From NCBI RefSeq assembly GCF_021134715.1, contig NC_060024.1:9238001-9302000 (forward strand): a DNA stretch of 64,000 nt, written 5' to 3'. This document shows positions 39,700-50,500 of this stretch, one piece after another; the first letter of the stretch is position 1, and the number at the start of each line of letters is the position of its first letter. Source of the stretch: Daphnia pulex (lineage: Eukaryota > Arthropoda > Branchiopoda > Diplostraca > Daphniidae). Below the pieces are notes generated by a model. The model was given only the letters and a program-made list of their open reading frames with translations, did not search any database and was not told the DNA's origin. The position numbers and the translations under genes were made by a program.

Positions 39700-40998
39700 G
39701 AGACAACCTTGGCTTATTACGCTCCTAGGAACAATGGAGCCCTGAAGGTGTGATCCCTACCTTCTCCAATACCTCGGGCACTGTGTCCTTGATATCACTT
39801 GATGTCTCGATATAACTTGAATTAAGTACGTTTCGTTTCCAATTATTTTACTGTTTTATCCAGTTTTCCGTCTTCTCTCTATCTTATGAAATTAATACCA
39901 CGCCATTTGGTAATTACATAACTATAAAAATCCATCCACATACCATCCAAATGCTTTTAATTGTCAGTGGTATGCAAAAAGTCAATTATAATTAGTGTTC
40001 AAATGAATTGAATGCAATCTTCTTCTGTCTGATATGATTTTATAGGCTTATTGAATATGTAGAGATGGACATCGGATAACTAGTATTGGTTTCCATTTGC
40101 ACTTGTAAATCCTGTAAATCATCTAACATTGCTGAAGTAAACCTTCGATGAATATGTGCTAGGCAGTCTTTCAGATATTAAACTGAAATCAATCAAATCT
40201 CATCGAATCAATTTAATCGTAAATCAGGCATTTATTGCCATACCTACAAGTCTACAACACATTTTCTTAAGGTGGAGTGAAATTAAAAAATTCTATTGTG
40301 TAACGCGCGCGTTTATTGGCAGGCAGATTGATTCCTACATAAAGTGAAATAAAATCAGTTTAGGAGTGTAATAGAACGTTGTATTTTTGCCGCTTTTTTT
40401 GGTACTGAATAAAGAATGAAAAAACAATACACGCATTTGATCAATATGTTAAACCGGAGAAAATGAATTTGTGTTTTTTGTTTTTGCGAATTTTTGAATA
40501 TTAGCATCAGAGGATTGGGACCCAATAGAGAGCCCAAGCACGAAAGCATAGTGAAATATTAGATATGATTATAAATTGACACCAAGATGTAGTTACGATA
40601 GATCGGACAGCACCCATTTTTTGATAAATTCAATACTAAGAAAAGCTGACCAAAGCCAAACGGTAAAAAATTTAACCATTTTGGAAGGCTATCTCTTTTT
40701 GTTTTTTTGTTGTTGTGCGTTGCAAAAAGGAAGAATAGGCTAATTATTAAAAAAACACATTTTTCTTTTAAGGCATAGAGTTTTGTCTCTCGCATAAGTT
40801 TTTTCTTAACAAAGAAAGTGGTTTTTTTTTGCATTTCACGCCGACTTTGGCAACCTGTCACGCTTAGACGCGGCCACTCTGGCGGACCAGACGTGACTTT
40901 TTAGACTCCCCCCAACCCCCTCTCATATTCCAGGCTTCCAGCTACAATCCTTTTGCCAATAACAGTATGATACAATCATTGTAGGCTGGCTCCTGGAA
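39700..40998. other. Upstream region of repeat-protein copy 1 and inter-unit spacer
   Basis: From 39700 to 40790 the sequence is almost identical to 45780-46873 in unit 2. It holds only short frames, shared by both units because the DNA is so similar; that does not show coding. The stretch 40791-40998 is unique spacer between the two duplication units. Confidence 0.6.
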
Positions 40999-41136
40999 AG
41001 ACCACGGTTTAGGGTTATAGAGTTTAGACATTAAATTACAACACATTTAATTGCATTACATTGCGAATAAGTAAGTTTGAACTTTGTGTTTTTGTAAATG
41101 TTTCATGTTTTGATTTTGAAAAATTTGACAGATAAC

Positions 41137-42575
41137 ATGGAAACCAAACAGCCACTTAAAGAGAACTCTTCAAACCAACCTACTGTTAAGTTGGAAAACT
41201 CGAAGAAGTATGTTATAATTTTTTGTTTTTCAGAACAGTTTTCCAACAAAGTGTTTCTAATTTATCTTCTTGACTTAAATATTTTATTGTGGCATTAATC
41301 TTCCCAAATGATGTGTGTTTCTCTGCTTATTTGTTTCAACCCAGATGGAGTCTTGATAACTTTGAAATTGGCCGTCCTCTTGGTAAAGGGAAGTTTGGAA
41401 ATGTGTACTTGGCTAGAGAAATCAATACCAAATACATTGTAGCCCTGAAGATTTTGTTTAAATCTCAACTACAAAAATGTCATATGGAACACCAGTTGAG
41501 ACGTGAAATTGAAATCCAGTCACATTTACAGTACATACTAATGAGATCAATGTTTTATGGAAAATTTATATCACTAATGCACATCAAAACTTTTCTGCAA
41601 CTCTGCTGTAGACATCCCAATGTTTTACGCATGCACGGATATTTTTATGATGAAACTCGTATTTACCTCATCTTGGAATACGCCGGAAAGGGAGAAATGT
41701 ACAAGTACCTGAAACGCCAACCCAATGGCCGTTTTTCTGAACCACAGTAAATTTTTAAAAATAACAGAAACATAAGTTCTGTGGGAAATTAATTACCCCT
41801 ATTTTTAGGACGGCCAATTACATGGCTCAGCTAGCTGATGCATTGATATACTGTCATAAATGGAAAGTAATCCACCGAGATATTAAGCCAGAAAATCTTT
41901 TACTAGGAATTCGTGGAGAAATTAAAATAGCAGATTTTGGTTGGTCCGTCCATGCTCCTTCGTCTAGGTAAAGTAAAATATGATTGTTTAGTGTAGAACC
42001 AAACAAATCGAAGTTATTTATGTTATATTGTTTTTGTTCAATAGGCGTGAAACCATGTGTGGGACATTGGATTATTTAGCCCCCGAAATGATAGAAGGGC
42101 GCTCTCACGACGAACGTGTAGATTTGTGGACTCTTGGTATTCTTTGCTACGAATTCTTAGTGGGATCACCTCCTTTTGAAGAGAAAAAGCAAGATCTCAC
42201 TTACCACCGTATTTGCAAGTATTAATTTTTTCGAATAATTTTCCAATGTGGTTAAGAGGCATTCTAAGCGTTTTCATTTTCCATGCCATGATTTCGTATG
42301 GTAGAGTTGACTTAAAATTTCCAGCACATCTCTCTACTGGAGCGAAAGACTTGATTGCTAAATTACTCAAACCACGAGCAGAAGATCGTATCCCTCTACG
42401 AAAATTACTTGAACATAGCTGGATTCTACAGCACCTTTCCGACGAAGTTCGATCCAGGTATGATTTTTTTAAATAATTTTATTTAAAACTCGTCTTCAAA
42501 TATAATTGTGACGCATTACGTGTGTATTTCATCAGGTTACCGACTTTCCAGATAATGCAACCCAACAAATCATAA
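41137..42575 (+). CDS. aur: Aurora kinase, copy 2
   Basis: Seven coding exons with the same intron positions as copy 1: 41137-41207, 41345-41530, 41612-41746, 41809-41967, 42045-42218, 42305-42457, 42536-42575 (305 residues; one extra Lys codon at the first junction). Glycine loop, [14 protein letters not shown] and DFGWS are intact, so activity is expected. Differences from copy 1 include ARK to KWK before VIHRD, FHGEIK to IRGEIK, FAANGE to YAGKGE, and RRTTMCG to RRETMCG in the activation loop. In the last, the first of two Thr residues becomes Glu while the second, autophosphorylated Thr remains. KEN is kept at the N-terminus. The gene has lost the prefoldin-side promoter sequence that copy 1 has. 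Poly(A) signal at 42681. Confidence 0.92.
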
Positions 42576-42680
42576 ACTTTGATATTTAATGGCAATCTAA
42601 CCATAAATTTTTAAAGTAAAATTTCAATTTGTAAATTCCATTCCCGATTGCTTTTATCTCTTCTCTCAATTATGTAATAC

Positions 42681-42686
42681 AATAAA
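42681..42686 (+). terminator. Poly(A) signal, aurora copy 2
   Basis: AATAAA in the same sequence context as the copy 1 signal at 37131. Confidence 0.6.
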
Positions 42687-43150
42687 TACTTTTCATAAAT
42701 GCTGCTCGCACGTAAGTTATTAATGGCTAAGTTTATCATTCACGTTATTACATCAAATATTATGCAAATTTATACTAAGTTCGCCAGTCGTCCTTTACAT
42801 GCTATTCGTTCTCTATTTTGTTTCCCGTTACATCATCCTAATAAATGTTAAAGGATTTAATTTTAAAAAGAATTTGGATTATCCTTTATGGAAAAAAATC
42901 ACAATTGAAATTTATTCAATTATTTTAAAATTACATTTATTTTTTAAGCATGTATAAAATAGCTGCTAACGACGAAAGTAAGTTTTATTCATTGAATGAG
43001 TTCAAGCAAAAAGCAAATCCCTAACAGAAAGTTCCGTGGAAATTATTACAATGAATCAAAAACTAGATTTTCAATAGAGCATCAGTCGTGGATCTCTTTC
43101 TAACTGGCAGTAATGATTAGATTTGTAAGAAATTATGAGTAAGAATCTAT

Positions 43151-43156
43151 TTTATT
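43151..43156 (-). terminator. Poly(A) signal, repeat-protein copy 2
   Basis: The minus strand reads AATAAA downstream of the stop at 43338, as in copy 1. Confidence 0.55.
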
Positions 43157-43337
43157 ATAGCACATCAAAACTACGCGGTAGGCACAACACCAGATAAATA
43201 TTAAACAATCAAACAATTGATTTAACGAATAATACTTCAAATAGTTGAGAAAAAACAAATATCTCCACATGCTTCAAAGCACAACTGAGATGGGAAAAAG
43301 CATAGTATTATATATGAAGGAGCGACGTGGTAGTGGT

Positions 43338-45685
43338 TTAGTAGGTTGGCTCAGAGTAGTACTTCGGGGCTGCGGTGTAATAAACCGGAGCGGCAGTTGT
43401 GGTGGTGTAGTAAGTCGGCTCAGTGTAGTACTTCGGGGCTTCGGTGTAGTAAACTGGGGCAGCAGTAGTAGTGGTGTAGTAAGCCGGCTCAGTGTAGTAC
43501 TTTGGTTTCTCGCTGTAGTAAACTGGAGCAGCAGTTGTGGTGGTGTAGTAAGTCGGCTCAGCGTAGTACTTCGGGGCTTCGGTGTAGTAAACTGGGGCAG
43601 CAGTAGTAGTGGTGTAGTAAGCCGGCTCAGTGTAGTACTTTGGTTTCTCGCTGTAGTAAACTGGAGCAGCAGTTGTGGTGGTGTAGTAAGTCGGCTCAGC
43701 GTAGTACTTTGGTGCCTCGGTGTAGTAAACTGGAGCAGCAGTAGTAGTGGTGTAGTAAGTTGGCTCAGTGTAGTACTTTGATGCCTCGGTGTAGTAAACT
43801 GGAGCGGCAGTTGTGGTGGTGTAGTAAGTTGGCTCAGCGTAATACTTCGGGGCCTCGGTGTAGTAAACTGGAGCAGCAGTAGTAGTGGTGTAGTAAGTTG
43901 GCTCAGTGTAGTACTTTGATGCCTCGGTGTAGTAAACTGGAGCGGCAGTTGTGGTGGTGTAGTAAGTTGGCTCAGCGTAATACTTCGGGGCCTCGGTGTA
44001 GTAAACTGGAGCAGCAGTAGTAGTGGTGTAGTAAGTTGGCTCAGCGTAATACTTCGGGGCCTCGGTGTAGTAAACTGGAGCAGCAGTAGTAGTGGTGTAG
44101 TAAGTTGGCTCAGCGTAGTACTTTGGTGCCTCGGTGTAGTAAACTGGGGCAGCAGTAGTAGTGGTGTAGTAAGTTGGCTCAGCGTAATACTTCGGGGCCT
44201 CGGTGTAGTAAACTGGGGCAGCAGTTGTGGTGGTGTAGTAAGTCGGCTCAGCGTAGTACTTTGGTGCCTCGGTGTAGTAAACTGGGGCAGCAGTTGTGGT
44301 GGTGTAGTAAGTTGGCTCAGTGTAGTACTTTGGTGCCTCGGTGTAGTAAACAGGAGCAGCAGTTGTGGTGGTGTAGTAAGTCGGATCAGTGTAGTACTTC
44401 GGGGCTTCGGTGTAGTAAACTGGGGCAGCAGTAGTAGTGGTGTAGTAAGTCGGCTCAGTGTAGTACTTTGGTGCCTCGGTGTAGTAAACTGGAGCAGCAG
44501 TACTAGTGGTGTAGTAAGTTGGCTCAGCGTAATACTTCGGGGCCTCGGTGTAGTAAACTGGGGCAGCAGTAGTAGTGGTGTAGTAAGTCGGCTCAGCGTA
44601 ATACTTCGGGGCCTCGGTGTAGTAAACTGGGGCAGCAGTTGTGGTGGTGTAGTAAGTCGGCTCAGCGTAGTACTTTGGTGCCTCGGTGTAGTAAACTGGG
44701 GCAGCAGTTGTGGTGGTGTAGTAAGTTGGCTCAGCGTAATACTTCGGGGCCTCGGTGTAGTAAACTGGAGCAGCAGTAGTAGTGGTGTAGTAAGTTGGCT
44801 CAGCGTAATACTTCGGGGCCTCGGTGTAGTAAACTGGGGCAGCAGTAGTAGTGGTGTAGTAAGTCGGCTCAGCGTAGTACTTTGGTGCCTCGGTGTAGTA
44901 AACTGGAGCAGCAGTTGTAGTGGTGTAGTAAGTCGGCTCAGCGTAATACTTCGGGGCCTCGGTGTAGTAAACTGGAGCAGCAGTAGTAGTGGTGTAGTAA
45001 GTCGGCTCAGCGTAGTACTTTGGTGCCTCGGTGTAGTAAACTGGAGCAGCAGTTGTAGTGGTGTAGTACTTTGGTGCCTCGGTGTAGTAAACTGGAGCAG
45101 CAGTTGTGGTGGTGTAGTAAGTCGGCTCAGCGTAATACTTCGGGGCTTCGGTGTAGTAAACTGGGGCGGCAGTAGTAGTGGTGTAGTAAGTTGGCTCAGC
45201 GTAGTACTTTGGTGCCTCGGTGTAGTAAACTGGAGCAGCAGTTGTAGTGGTGTAGTACTTCGGGGCTTCGGTGTAATAAACTGGAGCAGCAGTTGTAGTG
45301 GTGTAGTACTTCGGGGCTTCGGTGTAATAAACTGGAGCAGCAGTTGTCGTTGTAGTGTAACTCTGAGCGTACGAATAACTTCCACTTCGTTTCTGCAATT
45401 CCATGGCTTCACCCATAAGCCCGGCGTTGACCATGGAAGGAATAACTCCCAGGATTGCACATAATAAGACCAGTTTCATTGTAACTGAAATTCAATAGGA
45501 TAATAAGTTTAGAGTTTAGTCATTGACAACATCTGGGTTAAAGAAGACCAAATGACCACAAAAGAATGCATCAACGGAACAACCAGATTTTAACGTGTAA
45601 AATAATTCTGCATTTAATCAATAACAATACTCGCAAAACAAAATTTAAATTTGAGTTTTAAAAGTTTACCTTTAATAAACCCCAT
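43338..45685 (-). CDS. Secreted Tyr/Pro/Thr-rich repeat protein, copy 2
   Basis: Two coding exons, 45670-45685 and 43338-45484, give 720 residues. The signal peptide, linker and first short repeats are identical to copy 1. About 30 repeat units follow, including variants not in copy 1: YSEKPKYYTEPAYY occurs twice and EASKYYTEPTYY twice, each pair separated by the same spacing, so blocks of two units were amplified as a group. Three units lack the EPTYY part. The end EPTY and the stop match copy 1. Role as for copy 1: probably an extracellular structural or mucin-like protein. An intact TATA promoter suggests that both copies are expressed. Confidence 0.87.
43350..45360 (-). repeat. 69-bp coding tandem repeat, copy 2 (about 30 units)
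   Basis: Same 69-base period as copy 1, with about eight more units and nested two-unit (138-base) duplications, for example the SEKPKYY blocks near 43500 and 43640 and the EASKYY blocks near 43780 and 43915. Confidence 0.95.
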
Positions 45686-45764
45686 AATGCTGCCTTCGTG
45701 AGACTTGCTGCTTACTGAGTGAGAAGATGGAGCAGTCTGCTGATGATTGGAATGAACGCCACGG

Positions 45765-45772
45765 TTTATATA
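45765..45772 (-). promoter_or_regulatory. TATA box, repeat-protein copy 2
   Basis: TATATAAA on the minus strand, about 80 bases upstream of the ATG at 45685, in a context identical to copy 1. Confidence 0.7.
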
Positions 45773-46873
45773 CCTGACCTGAGACAACCTTGGCTTATTA
45801 CGCTCCTAGGAACAATGGAGCCCTGAAGGTGTGATCCCTACCTTCTCCAATACCTCGGGCACTGTGTCCTTGATATCACTTGATGTCTCGATATAACTTG
45901 AATTAAGTACGTTTCGTTTCCAATTATTTTACTGTTTTATCCAGTTTTCCGTCTTCTCTCTATCTTATGAAATTAATACCACGCCATTTGGTAATTACAT
46001 AACTATAAAAATCCATCCACATACCATCCAAATGCTTTTAATTGTCAGTGTGGTATGCAAAAAGTCAATTATAATTAGTGTTCAAATGAATTGAATGCAA
46101 TCTACTTCTGTCTGATATGATTTTATAGGCTTATTGAATATGTAGAGATGGACATCGGATAACTAGTATTGGTTTCCATTTGCACTTGTAAATCCTGTAA
46201 ATCATCTAACATTGCTGAAGTAAACCTTCGATGAATATGTGCTAGGCAGTCTTTCAGATATTAAACTGAAATCAATCAAATCTCATCGAATCAATTTAAT
46301 TGTAAATCAGGCATTTATTGCCATACCTACAAGTCTACAACACATTTTCTTAAGGTGGAGTGAAATTAAAAAATTCTATTGTGTAACGCGCGCGTTTATT
46401 GGCAGACAGATTAATTCCTACATAAAGTGAAATAAAATCAGTTTAGGAGTGTAATAGAACGTTGTATTTTTGCCGCTTTTTTTGGTACTGAATGAAGAAT
46501 GAAAAAACAATACACGCATTTGATCAATATGTTAAACCGGAGAAAATGAATTTGTGTTTTTTGTTTTTGCGAATTTTTGAATATTAGCATCAGAGGATTG
46601 GGACCCAATAGAGAGCCCAAGCACGAAGGCATAGTGAAATATTAGATATGATTATAAATTGACACCAAGATGTAGTTACGATAGATCGGACAGCACCCAT
46701 TTTTTGATAAATTCAATACTAAGAAAAGCTGACCAAAGCCAAACGGTAAAAAATTTAACCATTTTGGAAGGCTATCTCTTTTTGTTTTTTTGTTGTTGTG
46801 CGTTGCAAAAAGGAAGAATAGGCTAATTATTTAAAAAACACATTTTTCTTTTAAGGCATAGAGTTTTGTCTCT

Positions 46874-47577
46874 TGGATTTTTTCCAAAGAACATCTCTAA
46901 GTAGAAAAACCAATTATTTTATAAAAAAAAGGGGGGAAAATCTTAATAATATTGCACTCAGGAATCGAAAGCAAGTCGCCAGCAACGCCTCCGCTATGAA
47001 GGAGCCGTCCGACAAGTTGCGACGGAATGAGTGTCGTCGACCTACAAAATCGACGTCAGCCATTCGCGTGATTGCATCAGCGGGTTATTTTTAAGTGGAA
47101 AACAACACAAGAAACACACACAGCACATGCACATCGTCAATTAAAAAACGGGAGAGAAAGTGACGCGGTTATGGCACACCGTCCATGCAACAGCATCAAT
47201 GACGTAATCTTCGCGCAACGAGTTTACTCCAAAACGCATTTCGGGTGCAACAAACTTATACGATTAAAGGTGACCAAAAAACACACATCATCAGCCACGC
47301 AGTGTGTGTGTCCTTCCAAGACCAACGCGCACAACCCTATCGAGCGAGTGGGGAGTTCCATCAAGAGGCGAATCGAACGAATCCAAAAAACAAAGAGACA
47401 ATATAGACACACACAGCAGACGAATAAGTACGAAGGCGATGATGGACGTTCCGTTTACATGGTGCACACAATCAACGGGTGTTTTTGTGTGTTGGATTGA
47501 AACGGAAAGGATAAAAAGATGAGGCATAAAAAGAGACGCGAGTTTTGTTTTTTCTTCTTTTGCGCTTATTCAAACGT
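46874..47577. other. Intergenic region after the duplication
   Basis: Unique sequence between duplication unit 2 and the ZP gene stop. Frames on both strands overlap each other and show no family features. It probably contains the ZP gene 3' untranslated region. Confidence 0.45.
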
Positions 47578-50500
47578 TCAACTCGAGTGACTGTAGGCCG
47601 TATTGGTGTACGGTCCGGAATAGACTGAGCTTCCGGTGGTAGACGAGACGCGCTTGTGTCGTCGTCTGGCGCACAAGAAGAGAATAGCGGCGACGACGGC
47701 GATCATGAGAATGAGGCCGGCCACAGCGATGCCGATGGCGAAATCTCGTGGGGATATGCACAATTGGTCGTCTTTATTCTGTTTTAATTCAAATAGAAAT
47801 TATGAATCAATTAATTTGATTGGGTTATAAAAGATTGATTGGTCACCTCTTCGATGGGCTCGCCGTCAAACAGGCGAGTTTCCCCGCTGTCGGTGGTGTC
47901 GGTGACGTAGAAACCACCAAAGACTTCGACAGTTGTCGCATTCCGGGCGAACGACGGATGATCAATTCGATAGTCGGCCCGCGGACCTTCCTCTTCCGCT
48001 TGCCTTCGTTTACGGCGAAGATTATTTCCTTGATTGTCGCACAGCGGTGGCTGGAATTATATAACACAAATTATCTTCTGAAACAAATAGAATTACGATT
48101 TTTAATACCTCTTCGCATCCGCCATTGCGCAAGCAGAGTCGAACATTGCACTGATAGTACACAGACGACGTGTATGGAAATTTGTGGGCCTGGAATTTGA
48201 CCATGGCGGAAGTTTTGTTGACGTCATATTCAAACGGAGGCATGATCTCATAGTCGACGGGACACCTTTTGAAATCGTCCAAACAGTTATATACAACACA
48301 CGGAGGCGGAATATGTTTTTAGAAAAATAGACAAAATAATACCCTTGGTCGTTGTAAAGAAGCTGCTCACTCCATCCGAGACCGTCACGGACCGTGCAAT
48401 CGGCTACAGTCATGCCGTAGACTTCTTGCTGGTCGAGCGCTACCTTCAGCGTTAGCGGGTCGCCGATTTTGACGTTCTCGGCTGGAACGTGATTGACTGC
48501 ATCGCCAGCGTAAATGTGCATCATCGTTCCCGGTAATGGCGAGGTCGTATCCAGTTTGGTATTCCCCGCGAAGCTGAATCAATAGAATTCAATAGAATTA
48601 TATACAATCATGAATAGGTGAATGTATGCAAGAGCCAATAAAACGACATTGATTGTATCTACGGGTTGGCCTAGTAGAAGGACGAACGAAACTCAAAGGC
48701 CGAAGAAGGTCGACGAACTTGAGCTGCCTATGCAGCTGCCAACGACGGGCTTTTCAGAATATTAAATTCCCATCCGCCCAATTACTTTCAAGACTGGAGT
48801 CGGTGGAGCGAGAGCGCTCGTCGAAATTGTCTGTGATACACCCGACCTTTCACGCTCCAACGCTTCTCATTTGTTTCTCGATATAAGACAGATATTGTGT
48901 GTGTACACAAGGTTTTTAAATTATTATTTGTTCGTCTTTTATTTTCTTCCGTTGCGTCTTATTTTTTCAGCCGCATTTGCATTTTAACGCTCGGCTGGCG
49001 TCTGTGTACAAAAGAGAGTATCCATCCAGGAAGTCTCTCTGTGTGGTGGAGAATATCAGCCGCATTTATTTTATGCGATGGCACTCGGCGGAACAAAACG
49101 ATTCTGAATGAGAAGGCCGTCGTCGTCATATTTTTACCCATCGTCTTTGTTTTCTTCCTTTTGAAACCGTGAATCCGATTGCCATTAGCCTTGGCGTTCC
49201 ATCCACATGACGACATCCCAGACACTTTGGATTTGGCTTAATTTGACGGAATTTCCAGTCGATTCCGTCTCATTAGCCCTTACTCAGTGTATATACGAAA
49301 ATTGATGATACCTGACGTTAAATCCGGAAATGATTGCCGTATCCTTGGTTTGATAGCGACAGCGGACGTGGTAACCACGGCCTTGGTTGGTCACCAGCTT
49401 TTTGTGCGGCTGGACGACGATCGTGTTGAAGTACTCGATGAATCCGTCTTCCTGTTAAACGCCAGCCAGGCGGGACCGAAAATGTTCCCAAAGTTGAAAC
49501 AATTGAGCTGCTGGATACATTTAGTCTAAACAATTGTTGATAATAATAATATGTGTCGTACGGTATCGATGAACATGGTGTTGCAAGAGCGAAGCGGCAC
49601 TCGGTAGGTGAACTGGTCACCCAGCTGGACATCGAATTCGGCCATGCACGGCGATTTCTTGGTGAGTCCGCGCGGATAAACCATCCCGTGGAATGGAACC
49701 AGCGTGGAGAGAGTCACCAACATTTCCTGCTGGTGACAATCGACGTTGACCGCATCCACCAGACCATCTGAAAATTGGACAATAAAATCAATTAGAACAT
49801 CTTGTATAATCTACATCGCTAAAAAAACAATGTTAATGAATAAAAAAAATGAAAATGTAACAGGTGGGTGTCTAACGGCTTTCGTGAACAAAAGCTCCTG
49901 GGAATGAGGCTGGGCCAACATCTTTTCTCTCTGGGTTTTCTCACAGCAAAATTAGAGCGCCAATTTCAAATAGGCACCCGTTTAATAGCCGATAACGAGG
50001 CATTCCCTCCCGGCCCACAACACGATTTCAAGATATAGTCTTCATGTTATATGTACGGGTGATTAGAGATGGTTGCCTTGGCGATAACATTTCGGCGGTT
50101 AACCGGCAAGAGCCACTTTCTCGTCTAACCTACATCGTGTCGAAAGTGGGGCGCGGCTCAAGGCGACTTTACTGGAATGGGACGGACGGCTGGGCCGGGA
50201 GATGTGCGCGGCCTGGCCAGGCCCGTCGAATTTTTGCTCGGCGTCGCTATATCAAGAGGCTACAATCGTCCAGCCAGAGACTTTCTCTTGTTTGTTTGTT
50301 GTTTTGGAGCTGCACGCTGCATGTTAATACATTCCATACACGGAAAATCGAATAACACAAGTGAAAGAAGAATGCCTTATCGATGTTTAGCATATGGAGA
50401 AAGATGTTGGAAAAAGAGAAATGAAGCCGCCAATCTGGTGTCTTCTGTACTTTCCCCAAAATCACCGAGTCCGAGAAAACAAAAAAGAAAAAACAGAAAT

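Larger units (their letters stand above)
35415..40790. repeat. Segmental duplication, unit 1
   Basis: Unit 1 of a direct tandem duplication. It starts at AGACCACGGTTTAGGG and ends at GAGTTTTGTCTCT. It holds aurora copy 1 (plus) and repeat-protein copy 1 (minus). Homology to 40999-46873 covers exons, introns and flanks, so the event copied genomic DNA rather than mRNA. Confidence 0.93.
40999..46873. repeat. Segmental duplication, unit 2
   Basis: Second unit, same orientation as 35415-40790. It is longer mainly because its coding tandem repeat has about eight more units. The aurora part differs from unit 1 by several percent, whereas the right-hand 1.5 kb differs by roughly ten positions. Confidence 0.93.

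Noticed and set aside
40156-40549. Short frames shared by both duplication units (also 46239-46632)
   Set aside because: Shared only because the DNA of the two units is over 99 percent alike there; no selection for coding can be inferred.
43274-45460. 728-codon minus-strand frame over repeat-protein copy 2
   Set aside because: Same artefact as in copy 1; lacks a signal peptide and matches no family.
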